NCBI RefSeq assembly: GCF_001522545.3
Contig: NC_031799.1
Span: 33,868,958-33,932,957 of the forward strand
Reading direction: 5' to 3'
Length of the DNA stretch: 64,000 nucleotides
DNA from: Parus major
Taxonomy: Eukaryota > Chordata > Aves > Passeriformes > Paridae
Below the pieces are notes generated by a model. It did no database searches. It was not told where the DNA came from and was given only the letters and a program-made list of their open reading frames with translations. Positions within the stretch are counted from its first letter, which is position 1, and each line of letters opens with the position of its first letter. The position numbers and the translations under genes were made by a program. Positions 15,001-30,000 of the stretch are shown here, piece after piece.

Positions 15001-18000
15001 ATTTTTTTCTATATCACATTGGGCATAAATGATAAAGATTAACTGTAGCTTTTGTCTTTTAGCAAGAATCCTCTGAACTGTAAATTTTAGTATAGTTGAA
15101 TAGGGTATTATGCTCACATCAGCTACATACATATTTCAGTTTTTGCAAGTGTACTGTAGACCCAGTATTATATTTTTCCAGAGTTTTTATATTAATATTT
15201 GGAACTGTATGCATAGAGCAGCATAGTTCTGTTGAGAAAAATGAATGGAAAGATGTTGGTTTTACAGCAAAACCTAGTACCAAAATTATTGTTTACTGTA
15301 GTAGATTTTTAGAAATTAGTTTCTTAGTTTGGAAGGCCCCTGTTTTACATTTAGGCATCTGAGAAGCAAATGATTGGGTGTCTCTATTTTTTGATTCCTT
15401 GATTGTATGTCTTTCAGTGACCATTGGACTAATTTGAATTCCTTGCGATTTTATTGTTCAAAATACTAATGAATTTACTAGGCTTTGTCCTGACTTTGTT
15501 TATAAAGGCACAATTCTATATTGCTGCCTTGAGAAAAATACCGATTTAGGAAATTTTGTTAATGACTACTGTATCAAAGTATTTTCACTGTTCATCTGTA
15601 TTTTCATCTACTCATAGTTCCTAATCCTTAAAATTAACTTATGTGCTTGTTGAATATGAATATCTGCATTTCTTTCATTTCTGGTAATAGGAGGCTCCTT
15701 ACGGTTTCTGTTGCTTCACATTTGAAAGCACTAATATGATCCTTTAATTTTGTAGCCTGTGTTATATTTTTTTTAATGTTTGTTTTATCCTGTTGTATGG
15801 TTCCTTCATTTTCTGGAGGAAGGTGACTGAGAGTCTGTCATGATTTTTGAAGGTGTATGAAGAAAGTATTAAGATAGCAATATTAAGAGCATCCTGTATA
15901 ATAGCATTCAGTATAAACACAATAAAAATTCCAGTGTGAAGGAATATACCTATTTGCAGCTTTGAGGATGGCATTCTTTTAACATTTCTTTCTCTCTGTT
16001 CACAACCAGTCTGAACTTGAAGGAAGTTCTGCACAGATTTCCTCATCAGTTGAAGTACTTAGCTTCTCCATGCCTCAGTCTCTACAAATGGGGTGTAACT
16101 GATTCTTCATACAGAGGTTGTCCAAACCTTAGAAGCATTTGTTTAAAAGCAGTTCAGAGAGCCCAGCTTATTTGCAGTTGTCTGCTTTATATCTGCTGAG
16201 TGCCTTCCTTCTAAGTGTATGGGCTGTCTGTTGTACAAACACTCATCAAAAATGTTTTAACAATTTTCACAAATTTTTGTAGAGTGGTTTAAGTGCAATG
16301 AAAATGAGAATTGCTATTGTATATGTAATTGCTATTGCTTCTCCAACAACTGAGGAGCACAGTAGAGAGACAGGTCCTTCAAACTTGGGTAGTTACACAC
16401 CGACCTTAACCTTCTCCATAAAAATAAAAGAATAAAAAGGCAGGGGGGGGATGTGGGGAAAGGGTCTAAATTTCTCTCTGATAGAACTGGAATTAAGAAT
16501 AAGAATAGTAGTTGAGAATTAATCTCATAAGTGTAAGGATGTGAAGAAATTCATAAACTGAAGAAAACTAGCTACTGTCACAGTTTAAAATGTACAATTT
16601 TGTGCTTCCTTAAGTGTCAGAAGCTCTTTTTTCAGATACTCTCATACTATCAAAGTTTGCTGAAATGGATTGAAAATTCAGAGCTTTTTGTTTTCACATC
16701 TTCTTCAGTCTTATGTTTTATGTTGCTTTGAAGACTCAGATGTGAGTTAAGCACATCAAAAGTGGAAGGAAGTAGCTTGTCTTTTTCCTCATACACTATG
16801 CAATAAGCATCTGGTGCTGCCTATTTGCTGTTGAACAGACCTCTATCTGTTCTAACTAGAAGTTGTAATAAAAGCAGAATATGTTATTTGAACAAATTTT
16901 CTGCTTCTGTTACACTTACTAGTATGAGAAACTAAGTTGTGTTTTAAGTCTTTAAAAACTCAGTGTGTGTTTGACATAATTCTACTTATATTTTGGCCAA
17001 AGCCTATTCAAATACACTTAAAATATGTTATATTGTTTTCTTTTTAAAAGATGGTTATTTTATTATTTTATGCCCTTTATTGCTATATGTTTATTCCTTT
17101 GTTAAATATTTAGACTGCTGCTATAGTCCGCTGAACTATACATGAGTTTTAGGAAGTATTTTGTATTCTTTTTTTTGATGTTTGAACCCTAAACATTAAT
17201 ATGCAAAAAAACCCTCCACCTTCTCTTCTCTAAAAGACCATGTGAAAGCTCAGTTATATGATTTATTGTAAGTAATGAAATTAAATGCATGAACAAGAGG
17301 GAACAATTTCTGATTGAAAGGAAAATTTGCCTTATGTAGCCTAACCAGAAGTGGTTTTTAGTGCTATTTGTAATCCTGATTCACAAGACTTTGTAGCAAA
17401 TGGAAATATAAATGATGCTACTAAGTGGGTATTTGCTGATCAAGGAACTTTCCTGTATGCAACAGAAGGGTTGCATATACACACACACACACACGGATAT
17501 ATACACTATACATGCAGTGGTTAGATGAACAATTTCTGACCAGGAAGACTTTCATGTTTTTCATAAGAAAAATAATGTGAAGTTTGATTGAAATAATTTA
17601 AGATTGATTGTTTTAACTGTGAAACTTTTGACTTTGTCTCTTTAAAAAACAGGTTCAAACTGTCAGGACAGTTGCCCTTACTTTCTATCCAAATATCAGA
17701 CCAGAAGGTGACAAGTATCTTGGAGCTAATTGATAGCATTCCTAAGCCAGAAAGTGCTCCTGCTACCAGTTCTCCTCCAAAAATGACCGAGGTAAGGTTT
17801 TTAAAAGAGATTTCATTAAAAATGATCAGAAAAACACCTTGATATTAACATTCCAGTTTTGGAAGGTGTACAAGACAGTGATGAACAAGCATTGATTCAG
17901 TGCATCTTGGAAAAGTTAGCTCTTTCTCTAAAGATACAGAAAATATTCTTGCTGTTTAGTTAATTGATTGTGAACTTTAGCCACTAATTATGAAACAGTT

Positions 18001-21000
18001 GTCTGGTGTTTGGATTTAAAATAGAACCTCTCAGAATTTTACTACTATGGGAATTAATTTGTAGTTTATAATCATCTTGACTAACAAACATACTCAGTTT
18101 TGTTGAGGATTAGTTTAATTGTACCTTCACATTTATGCATGTATCGGAGTGCTCCAGAATTTTGGTTCAGCTGTTTCATGTAGTTGAGAAAACTTCAAAA
18201 TGGTGTAATTTTTGAAATTCAAGTATTATGTGATGTTAGATGAGAATTTCAAGTGCCAAACAAAAACTACTCACTATCTGTTTTATAAACAATGCCTGCC
18301 TAGCAAAAGTAGTAGGTTTTTTTCAGCTGACCTCAGTGCTTTTCCCATTTCAAGGCCATTACACAATGTTTCTCAGCAGTGGAAGTTGTTCTTTGTACTG
18401 ATTAAGAGTTTGAAGAGTGATTCTTGCTCTTTCACCACCGCCTTTCCTTGGTCAAAATGGTTTGGGTCATTGTTTTATATCTTCTTCAGAACAGAAGTTT
18501 GTCCCCTTCCTATTATTCCTGAAAAATATATTTCCCCTTTTGAGCTGTTTTTAACAAAATTAGGAAATTACCTCACAGTTGCTAATTTTTGACGTGTCTA
18601 GTCTGTGTGACCTGGCTATGCCTTTATGTATATGCAGAACATTCCTATCATTAGAATATATGTGAAATCTTAAAAGTCAAAAACAAAATTTGGCTCTCCA
18701 TTTTTCTGCCACTTGTAAATACTTTGAACAGTTATTTAGTAACTCACGCACTTGGTTCTACAGGGCTAGTGGTCATCTTCGTATTTGGGTTTTTTTAGAT
18801 TATTTGATAATTATCTTTCCATCTTTGTACAAATTATTCTGCACTGTTCTGGAAAGCTGTTGCTGCAGTTTGCTATTTTCTGTGGGTTATATTATTTACT
18901 AGCAGTAAATGCAACAATTAGACATACGTATCTATTGAAAATATATATAGAATGAAGACTGTTTTTCTTGCCATGGTTCTTTCCATCTTGTAAGTGATAC
19001 CATCAAAATGTTGGCTAATTCTGACTTCTTTCACTCTTCATATACTAATAATATATCTAGCCAAAAGCTGCTTTAGTCTCTGGTTTTTTGGTGCAAGTAA
19101 TTGCAGACTGATTTTTTTTGAGCATAGGTGTTGGGACTTCACTTTTACATAAATAGAATAAGATGATGGTCCTGTGCTAATTTACAACACTATACTTGAA
19201 TTTAATTATAGAATTCAACTATTACTTCTGAAGTATTTTAGGTGACCTTGAAGTAGTTGGTATTACCTATAAATTAGTTGTGATATATGCTGATGAGCTG
19301 AGGAAAGACTGTGGACCAAGTATAAATATATTTGCATTATATGTGAATCCATATCAAAATTTACTCTTAAACCTTTCTGCTCAAGCTTCCATTTACTTCA
19401 GAACTTGACAGACTTTAACTGCTGGTATTAAATTCAGTTAATTTGAGTGGATTTTGTGCTTTGATGGTGGCAGATATACTCTCATGCTTTCATCCTTACA
19501 GCTGTAATTCTTCTGAAATTTTTTAGCATCACATCATTTCTGAACTGAAAAGGATGTGAAATCCTTTTTCAGAGTGCTGTTTTCTTCTTTTCATTCTGAG
19601 TTAGTGGTGGAAATGTTCTTGAGCTGTGAAACAGAAGACATTTTGGAACAGATCCTTCTACATTTTTGCACTCATCATTTTAGTCCAAGAAGACTTCTCA
19701 GTGTGTAAGGCTATTTTTCATGATTTGGTACTATGAAGTCAAATTTCACAGTTTTTTCTCCTTGTTTTCTTAGAATGGGGAAGTGTTACAGATGAGACAC
19801 TTTCACAGTTACAAGACTCTTAAAATACTTAGTCTATTTATTACTTTTAGACATTTATATTTACTTTCAGACATGAATATATTCAGTAAAGTCAGATTAC
19901 TTAGGCTGCGGACCAAGAGAGATGTGGGAATGTTGAGAGTGAGATGAAAAATGTAGCCTTGGAAACAATGTTCAAGATGAATGCTTCATGTTACCATAAT
20001 GTATAGATTTGATACCATGATTTTTGTGAATAATTGTCTAAGCCTGAGCTTTGAAAGGTGCAGTAACAAGGGAGAGGAGGAGGTGTGGTGGTGCAGGGAA
20101 AGAACTGTTGTCAACCATGCAGTCCAGAGCCAAAGGCACTCAAGAAGAAAGGTGCACAGTGTTCCTCTTATTTTGATGCTCTGTGCAGGGCACATGTACT
20201 ATACATGTGCATGTGGAACTTGCAGGTGAGAATTCTTTACAAACTCAGATTGCTGAGATTGCTTTCTGAGGCTTGATGACAAATAAATCATTTGAATACC
20301 TTTACTAAGAGAATTTATTTCTATCATATATGAAACCATGTGGAGTGGAGGATTCCTGTTCTAGAGCGCACTCTAGTGGTATTTCACATATTTTCAGTTA
20401 CTACTCTGGGTTGTACGTAACTGCATTTCACAATTGAAGAATCATAGATTATCCTTACCTGGAAAGGACCCACAAAGATCATCAAAGTCCAACTCTTGGC
20501 CCTGCTCCATCTGTAGGAGTCAACACCATGTACCTGAGAGCATTGGGTAAACACTTCTTGAACTCTCTCAGGCTGGTGCTGGGACCACTTCCCTGGAGAC
20601 CCTGTTCTAGTGTTCAACCACTTTGTTGGGAAAAGACCTTTTCCCAGTGTCAGCCTCCCTCACACCCCTTCATGCTGTTCACTTGAATCCTGTCACTGGT
20701 TAGCAGAGAGAAGAGATCAGACTCTGCCCCTTTGCTTCCTCCTGCAAGAAAGATGAAGACTACTATGAGGACTCCTCTCAGTACCTTTACTAGTTGTTTT
20801 TTTTCCTTAATGTCTGAAGCAGTGCAATGCCAGATCCCATGCTTGGGTCACAACAATCCAAGCAGTGCTACAGGCTGGGGATAGAGTGGCTGGAAAGATG
20901 TCCAGCAAATAAGGACATGGAGGTGCTGGGTAACAGGCAGCTGAATATAAGCCAGTATGTGCCCAGGTGGTCAAGAAGACCAAGGGCATTCTGGTCTGTA

Positions 21001-24000
21001 TCAGCAATTGTGTGACCAGTAGGACCAAGGCAGTGACTGTCCCCCTGTCCTTGGCACTGGTGGGGCTGCACCTCGAATCCTGTGCTCAGTTTTGGGCTCC
21101 TCACTGCAAGAAAGACTGAGGTATTGGTCTTTTATCCAAGTAAAAAGTGCCAGGAGTAAATGGCCTCAGATTGCTCCTGAGGAGGTTTAGATGGGATATT
21201 AGGAAATTTTTTTCACCAAAATGATTGTCAAATATTGGAGCAGGCTGCCCAATGGATGAGTTACCATCCCTGGAGCTATTTAAGACTTGCAGATGTGGCA
21301 TTTAAGTTCACCGCTAAACCATGTCTCTGGCAGTGCTAGGTTTATGGTTGGAGTTGGTGATCTGAAGGGTCTTTTCTAACCTAAATGTTTCTACGATTCT
21401 ATGAAAAGCAAATCAGCCTTGTCTGCTCTAATGTTTTCTGTAGCTCTTTGTTAATTTTTTTCCCCACCCAGCACTTACGTTATTTTTGTAAAGAGCCATT
21501 CATCTTTATTGTTCTCTGAAGTTGCTGTGTTGTAGTTCTTTGAGTCCTCCCTGCCCTTTGAGGGACTAGGTTTTGTCTTTTATGATTTTTCATATAATGT
21601 AGTTTCTGACCATCTTTTGGTCTGTGAAGTTGAATGATTGAACCTCTTCAGTGTGTTTCCTGGTGTGTTTTCTCTAGTTAGATGCAAGTGCAGTAGCTGT
21701 TCCTTCTACCTATTTTAGGTCTCCTTTCTCCCCATGCTTATTATTTTAGTAATGTGTTTACCTTTATTGATTTGCACTTAAACTGAATTTCCCTAAGTTG
21801 TAAAACTTGGATGAAGCATATATGCATGCAATAGCATGACCAATAAATACAAGAAAAAAAATTATGGTATTTCCTGTTTCAGGGTGTACTGTCCCCTGTG
21901 CTTTCAGCACCACATTTATCTCAAAACGTGTGTCCTGTTTTGGATCTTCATTCATTTGCTGAGTCAGGTAATAAAATCTGTTTTAAAGTCTTGCTTAAGA
22001 AGCGGGTCAAGTCAAGAAGTTTTTGAGTTCTTTGAAGAAATTTATTATTCTTGCTGTAAGCAAGGATATGGGGCTTTATTTCAAGTTCTTGAGGGCCAAG
22101 TAGTGTTGTATTCTGTTTAGTTTATAACTGATACTGTACAAACTACTTGAGTATTTTTTCATAGCAGTAAAATTCTGTATGCTTCTTTTGTTGTTCTCTT
22201 CCTGAGGGTATAGTAGGAAAATTTTGTTTGGTATGGTGGGTTTATTTTTGTCAGGGCATATGTCACTGCACATCTCTATTCAGGGCATCTGAAGTAGTAT
22301 GACATTTTTAGCTTTAGCATGTGCTTATTCCTCTGATGACAGTTTTAATTATTTTCTTATAGTGAAGGATATCGCTCCTACTTAGGTGGGTTTATTTAAA
22401 TTATGAGGTAGTGAAATGATGTCCGTTAGAAACTGCTGTGTTTTCATAAACATTTTGACTTCTACTGGATAAAGCTGAAGATTGGCTTTTGGAGAATCAC
22501 TTGTATTCAATACTACCTTGTTGTTCAAAACAGCTTAGCTAGATCCTAACATTTATCTAGTAGTTACATTAGAAAAATAACAATATATATATTACGTTAT
22601 TTCAGTCTCAGTCAAAACACTCAGCTGGAGAAACAGAGAACCAGACTACTACTCCTTTCTCAAATTAATGGTTTGTGTGGTTAGCAAACACTAGCAAAAT
22701 TATCAGCAGTTATTATGTCTACCTTATAGCTTTAAATTCAGCATGTACATATATGTGTAAAAATATGTGTTTGTGCATCTTCATTTTTTTTGTATGAGGT
22801 TTTTATATGAGTTCCTTTAAGTCTGAAGGTAGAGTGGAAAAATCTTTCAGTTCTTAAGAATTGGGCTGAAGTGAGAATGCAGGCTGGCAGCAAGTAATTT
22901 GAGAAAGTAACAGCTAGGTTTAGATTTTAATCAAGTCTGACTTCTAATCTATACTATACATACAGCTATACAGTCCTTTTAAGTGACTTACGTTAATTCT
23001 CGATTTTCACCCTCCAAAAACTCAGGCCTGCTTTTAAGTGTTACAAAATACTTCATGTAATTTTTTGAGGTTTCTTTAGAGGGCTATTTCTTCTGCAGTT
23101 ACCTTATACTTCAGTGTCTTTGGTTTTTTAGCTGAAGGAGAAGACCTTCATAAGACAGTACAATCTATTTATCTTGGCTATATTTCTGTGCTGATGTAAA
23201 GTAGAGTGAAAGCTTGATCTACAGCAGGGAGAAATCCCTAATAGTGTGCCTAATATAGGGGCCAAGGCTCCTGTACTTGTCAACAGCAGTCTGACCAGTA
23301 GATGAGTTAAGCTGTTAGGTCACACCAAAGGCAAGACAAAGCATCATTTGTGCTGTCATTTGCAAAGCCAAAAGTAAGAGAATGCTGAAGGAAGGAATTA
23401 GCTGATGAGATCTGAGGTTTATGGTGACATGATGGAGGCAGATGTAGGTGTGATATAAAGCGGAGGCAAGAGTTGAGACGACTGTGGGAACAGATTTTAT
23501 CAGTTGTTAGTTGTCAGCTAGATACTTGTACGTTTAAGCTTTTATAGTTGTAGATGTAAGAACTCTAGGTCATAATACTGTAAAATATTGGCTGTCTAAA
23601 CTGCATATGTAATGTAGTTGTGAATTAATCCTTAGAATCAGAAGAAGAATTTTATGATGCACTAAGCAGTCCTGTGGAAGATGTGCCATTTTTTGAAGTC
23701 CCATCTGGTTCCCTCAAGCAGGCCATCAGTACAAGGCGAAAAACCCTACGCAAACAAGAATCTTTGAAAAACATGACAGATTTCCAGCTAAAGTTTGAAG
23801 TAGCTGAGGTAAAATTACTTTTTTGAATTTCCCCGAAGCACAGCAAGACTGTAATTTTTTCAGTGTTTGTTGTGTTTACAACTCTGTATCTCCAGAGATA
23901 CTCATTCCCCATTTTTGCCTGAAACTATTATGCAGAGTTTTCTCCAAGTTATAGTGTTACTTCTGTATCCTTGTCATCACTGAAATGCTTTGAGTTATCC

Positions 24001-27000
24001 CCTTGATTTCTCAACTCACTTTGTCACTGAATTTTCTTTACCTATGTCATTACATATTTGTTTTAGCTAAATATGTGCTTGTGGCATCTTTTTTCCAGAT
24101 ACTGCTTTGGTCAATTGGAAAACTTCATTAATGTTTTATGTTGTTACAAGCACCATATTTTTCTATTCTAGTCTTTCCCAGATGCTGTTTACATGTGTAA
24201 ATCCGTATTATCTTGCTCTTCTTGCTGTTTCAGGCTTGCGGGGGGGAAAAAGAGTATTTTATCCAAATCCAAGAACACTTGCTAACTGTATCAGTTATAG
24301 TAAAAGAGGTGACCTCTTAACACTATCGTTAGCTTTGTCATTAGACCATCATGGCTATGATACTGTTATTCCTACAACTCAGTGTATTTTACTTTACATT
24401 TATGTAAAGTAAATTTGTTTTGTATCATTTATTTTACATAAATGATACAAATTCAATTTTTATATCATTTATTTTACATAAATTATACAAATTCAGATAA
24501 CTTTACTAATTTTGTTTTGTGGTAGGGCTTACAGAATGTCTTCAACACTCCACAGCTAGCTTGTAGCATACTTTACTACAAATAAAACTGAAGTGTACTG
24601 TTTGTGTGATGACAAGACCTCATTTAGAACTACTAGTCTAAAACAAGAATGCTGTGTTTTACATTATTTTCTAATGACAACTAACTTAAAATTTCTAAGA
24701 AAACAATAAATTTGGAATCTATTAGAAATCACCTCTCTTCTCATAGTTTAATATTACTTATTGGGCTTTGTTTTGATTTTGCTTATTTGTAGACAGCATT
24801 ACAGGGAAAGGGAGAATACATGTATTTGGTTGTCAAAATCAGATACAACAGCTCAGCTATGTATTTATTTAACAACAGTATTGTCATGCATTGTGAAAGT
24901 GTAGTAAATCCTCTTGCAAGACATTCAGCTTGGGAATCTGACTCTTAGGAGGAGAATTCAGAGAAATTCCAGTAAAAATAGTAAACACTTTGTGTTGACT
25001 GAAAATCTAGTTTTGACTGTATGGAATATTGCTGAGTGCTGTATGGATTTTTTTTAAAAAATAATTTAGTTTGTGTACTGTTACTTTGGTGATACATACA
25101 TGTTTGAAATTTCAAGCATGCATGTTTGGAGTTTTTGTTATTTTTTCCAGCAATGCATTTGCTGTACAAAGTTAAATTATCAATACACAAATAGACATTA
25201 ACCAATAAAATAAGTAAATATATTATATTCTGTATAAAAATGAAAATGTTTTTATACTTATTATAATCCCTTACTGGTTTTGGGGATGTGTTTTGGTTCG
25301 TTTTTTCTTTAGGTCTTAATTAAATTATGCCGTCTTACTGGTGATACTGAGATGCCTGTGCTCCAGCTTGATATTTTGGGCTTAGGCACTGAAATTAAAA
25401 TAAGAACATTTGACATGACTGGGAATGCCTTCCTTCGTGAAGTTGGTCTTCTGTGCCCAGAGTATATTGGTAAGTATTTATAATCTGGTCAAGAAATTAA
25501 TTATTCACTAATAATACTATGAATTTTTCTTCAAAAACTGTAGGGCTTTTGTCAAATTGGGAAGATTTGCTTCCTAAGGTAAATTCAGGGTGAAGGCAAG
25601 TAAATCAGGAGCTCATCCTCTTATTAGTGCTTTGGTAAATATGTTCTGATGCTGATGATTGTAGAGAGATGTTTAACTATTTTGCCTGCAAAACAGTATT
25701 AATTATTTTGTCTGCAAAACAGTAATGACAGCTAGGAGCCTAGTTGTCAGTTTATAGATTAAGAAAGTTCTAAATTTTTTTTTCTTTAAAAAAAAATAAA
25801 TTTCTGTATTCTTTTTTCTTTTTTTTTTTTTTTTTTAGATGACAATGACAAACCAGTTTACATAATTACTACATTGGATAATGTAGAAGATGATCTTCTC
25901 ACCCTGGAGTATATAAAGGTTAGGAAAATGCAGTAGATATTTAAGGTTTTTTCCTTACTTATTGATGTTTTTAACATCTTGAGTGTCATGTACAAAGTCT
26001 GTCTGCTACTTCAACAGAATAACTTTTACATCTTAAGTTGTAGTGGTTTTGAAAATAAGTTTTCTTTAATGGAATTTACAAACTTCTGATTTGTTTTTTT
26101 TATGTGCACTTTTGGTGAAATAGACTGATATTAAGGGACCAGAACTGAAAACTGCCTGTCAGAATGTTCTACAGAAAATAAAGGTATGATATCTTTTTTT
26201 TTAATATAATTTTTGTGAGTCTGGGAGAAGAGGCATACTGGATAAACAAAATTTTTTCTTTTAGGTGAACTTTTCTTCTCTAGATGTTCATTTGCATACT
26301 GAGGCTCTGCTGAATGCTATTAACTATCTGAATAATCTTCTACCTAAACAAGGAACTAAAGTTGTGGAAGAACCAGTCCATGAAAAAACAGAGGAGAAGA
26401 AGGATGTTCTTAAAAAATTAAGTAAGTTTCTTTATTATTTTTTCCTCTTTTCATTACTCTGCCTTCACTTAAGTAAGGAATAAAACAAATGTATTTTCTA
26501 TTTTTCCAAACCTGTCAGTGATGTTTGATAGCAATTTTGCTTATACATATCTATACAGTTGTATCCTTAGCCATGTGTAGTTTTCTGACATTTAGGTCAG
26601 GGCATACCTTTGCTATGTATTGGAGGCACTAAGTCAGTGTAAATAGAGAAGCCATACCTTGTTGTCAGGTTTTTATAGTTTTTTTCCTGGTGTGAATTTG
26701 ATGGCCTTATAGTCATTACGTTATACTTGAGGAGCATTAACCTCTTGCTTGCTGTGCAGTTCAAAGGGATACCAAAATAGTACATGTCTTCATTGAACAT
26801 CTGTTATTTTTTATTTCCCACAGCATCAAAAAAATCGAAGGGTGAAGATGTTATTGACCTCATTATCTGTGCAGATTTATCATGTTTGCGTATTTTTATC
26901 AGAGAGAAAAGCCACAGAATAGCTGAAATTCACATTGAAGGTAGGAACAAACCTTTAATCACAAAGACACAAAACTTTGTAACCATATTAGTGTATAGAT

Positions 27001-30000
27001 TTTGCGTATCTTTTTCTTTTTGAGGTCTTGATAGCCAAGTGATCATGAAGAAAGCAGCAACTGATGTGACTGCAAAATTGAAGAACATCATTATTGTGGA
27101 TTCTGATGAGACAGCATTGTATAAAAAGGTAAGCACATGCATGTATTTTTTTAATGGATGCTAAATTAAACTTATTTTTTAGACTCTACTCTCTACTGTG
27201 ACTTTTTTCAGTCATGTTTTATATATTTGTTGGGAGTAGGATTCTCTTTATAACAGATTGCTTTTGCTCCCACAACCAATAATTATTAGACTGACATTAA
27301 TTTGTGCAACTGTGGTATTCAGCTGCTCATTGTGCCTCTTACTGTGTTGACTTTAGTGAAGAGAATTATTGAAGCTGAGATGTCAACTGAGTATTTTCAG
27401 CAATTTCAATGGATTTTTAAAATACATTATTTTTCTTCATATATTATTGAGATACTTGAAGTAAAAATGTCTTAGTGGTGTGAGGTATATTTTGTTTTGA
27501 AGTGAAGTTTCTCCAGTATGTAAGTTTTTACAGTAGAGATACTATTTTTTTTCTTCTTAAGGCTCTTTACATCACAGGAAAAGAAGTATTCAACTTCAGA
27601 ATGGTATCATATGTGAATGCTACAGATGGCATTGCATATACAAATATGGATGTTGTTGACAATCGTATTTACCTAACTGTTGGGTGTATTCAAGTAGTTT
27701 TTGTCAACAAGTTTGTTTCATCTATTTTGGTAAGTTAAATTTTCCAAATACTGTTTCTTAGCATCCAGGTGAAGTTGTCTGAGTAAGAACAGGATAGTGT
27801 TCCATATGGGCTGGCATCTGTTTGTGTAAGAGCTCTTATATACTGTTGTAAAAACTTTACTGGGGTTGATGGTTGGGCTGTTTATTTTTCTCCTACATAT
27901 GTTTGTTACTGTGGAGCAAATGAGTAAGCAAAAAGATTTACTATTGTTAATAGTAATGTTTTTCTTAGATGATTTAAGCTGTTAAACATTCATACCAATA
28001 ACTATTCATTACACTGAAATATAAGTAGGAAACCATGAAAATTAATGCCCTTTCCATAGATTTGCTATGGAAATCAAACCTGATCAAAATCATGCTAAGT
28101 AAATCAAACTTTTTCTGCTCATATGATTAAATAAAATGAAATTTCTACAAGTCATGTTTCAAGGTCATTGCTCTTACTATCTAATTTTCCAAATATTTAG
28201 TATAGAAATTTATTTATATATATGCATAATTTATCATAGTTGAGGGAAGATTATCTTAACAAATAATTTGGACAAAATGTATAGCAAAAATAACATTTTA
28301 GGATGGTTTGCTGTTTAAATAACTATGATTCATAGTGTTTTTGAAGTAATGTAATTTTTAATTATTAATTCCTGAGATCTGTATTCCTTTCCTAGGCTTT
28401 TATAAATAACTTTCAAGCTGCCAAGGAAGCTCTTACTGAGGCAACTGTTCGAACAGCAGAGAAAGCAGCTACAGGTGTAAAAGAGTTAGCAGAGCGTAGT
28501 TCCCGTTTGGCACTAGATATCAATATCAAAGCACCTGTTGTGATAATTCCACAGTCAGCAATGTCTGCAAATGTCCTGGTGGCTGATCTTGGTTTAATCA
28601 CTGTGAAGAACCGATTCTTTATTGCTAAAACAAAAGCACGGTGTACTCTCCCACCTGTTATTGACTCTATGACGGTGAAATTGAGTGAACTGAAGTTATA
28701 CAGGTAATGTACTGTCTATATTTCAAAAATTAATTTAATACGTCTGAATTCTTCAGTGAGCTTCAAGGAATAACTAAATAATTAGCTAATTGCTAGTGAT
28801 TGACAGACTGTTATCTTGGAATATAACAGTAAACTAACATTTTTTTAAAGCAATGAAAATGTATGGTTCAGGAAAAAGAGCAATCTGCACGTCTTTAAAT
28901 AGAAGTAAATGTTTGTTCTGGGCAAATTGTGTAGTACTATAGATTTATGCATTATTCATTACTTTGGGACAGGCTATACCTATTTGTGTTGGACTGTTTT
29001 GATGTGATTTTCATGCTAGGCATAGCAGCAAAGGTACTGCGTTAAATAGCTATGAAGAACGATTTGAAAATGGTCCTTGGTGGACGGGGTTCATGGAAGG
29101 GAGAGGGAGTGGAAGGGGCTTTTCAAACACAGTTGAAGGGTACTTAAGAAAGAAGCAGTTGCTCTCCACTGGAGAGTAGGTAAGAGATCTGACATGCAGG
29201 AGTTTGTGTGTTGTGTTTCTGATACATGCCTGATACCTTCTCCCTACAAAGGAAGGAGGTCTGCTTTGGTGGAGTAAGGCTTCAACTAGAGCTACTTGGA
29301 ATAGTATAAAGGCACTTTTATAGTATTAGTTAAAAAGATGAGGAAAATACAGAAATGGTTTTTTTTTAGAATGTGAAATATGTGAAAGCTGGAAGGATTT
29401 TGCTTCTCTTCACAGATCTTACTATGAGCAAGATTCTTTGCAAACTGAAGTACAGTTGCTGCAGCCAGTCAATCTGGAAGTAGCTGTTGAACGAAATTTA
29501 GCTGCTGCATGGTATAATGAAGTTCCTGATATTGAAATATCTGGCCGACTCAAGCCTATGAATGTAAGCACTTGTTTCTGAAAGCAACTTTTAAAATATT
29601 TTTGGAAAACAGATTAATTTTTCTGTATAAAATTCCAAACTCAGTAGTTAAGGTATTGTTTGATTTCAAGACAGAGGTAGAACAGATTTTGTTGTTTCAT
29701 AGGGTAAAAGGAAATGAATAGATTTTTGTTCTAATTTAAGCTCAGTATTTCGTCTGTGATTCTCCAGGAGACTTTGTACTATGAATTACTGTTGCTAGTT
29801 AAAAATGCTTATTCTATTCTGGCCTTTTACCTGTCAGTGAAGGATTGAAAAAGTTGGGATTTATTGGTTTGTTTAATAGCACTGCTGAATTTGTACCTAT
29901 GACAAGCCTGAATAGTTATTAATGACCTGCTGTGCCACATAGATATTCACAGATCTATGGGGCCAGTGGGATTCATCCTAGGGTGATTTAAATGTGAAAA

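Larger units (their letters stand above)
17792..21882 (+). other. Intron w9-w10 (4.1 kb)
   Basis: It holds the divergent CR1 pair at 20436-21402. The remainder is AT-rich with no recognised content. Confidence 0.8.

Noticed and set aside
28413..28601. Minus-strand open frame opposite w19
   Set aside because: It is a shadow of a strongly conserved + strand coding exon.
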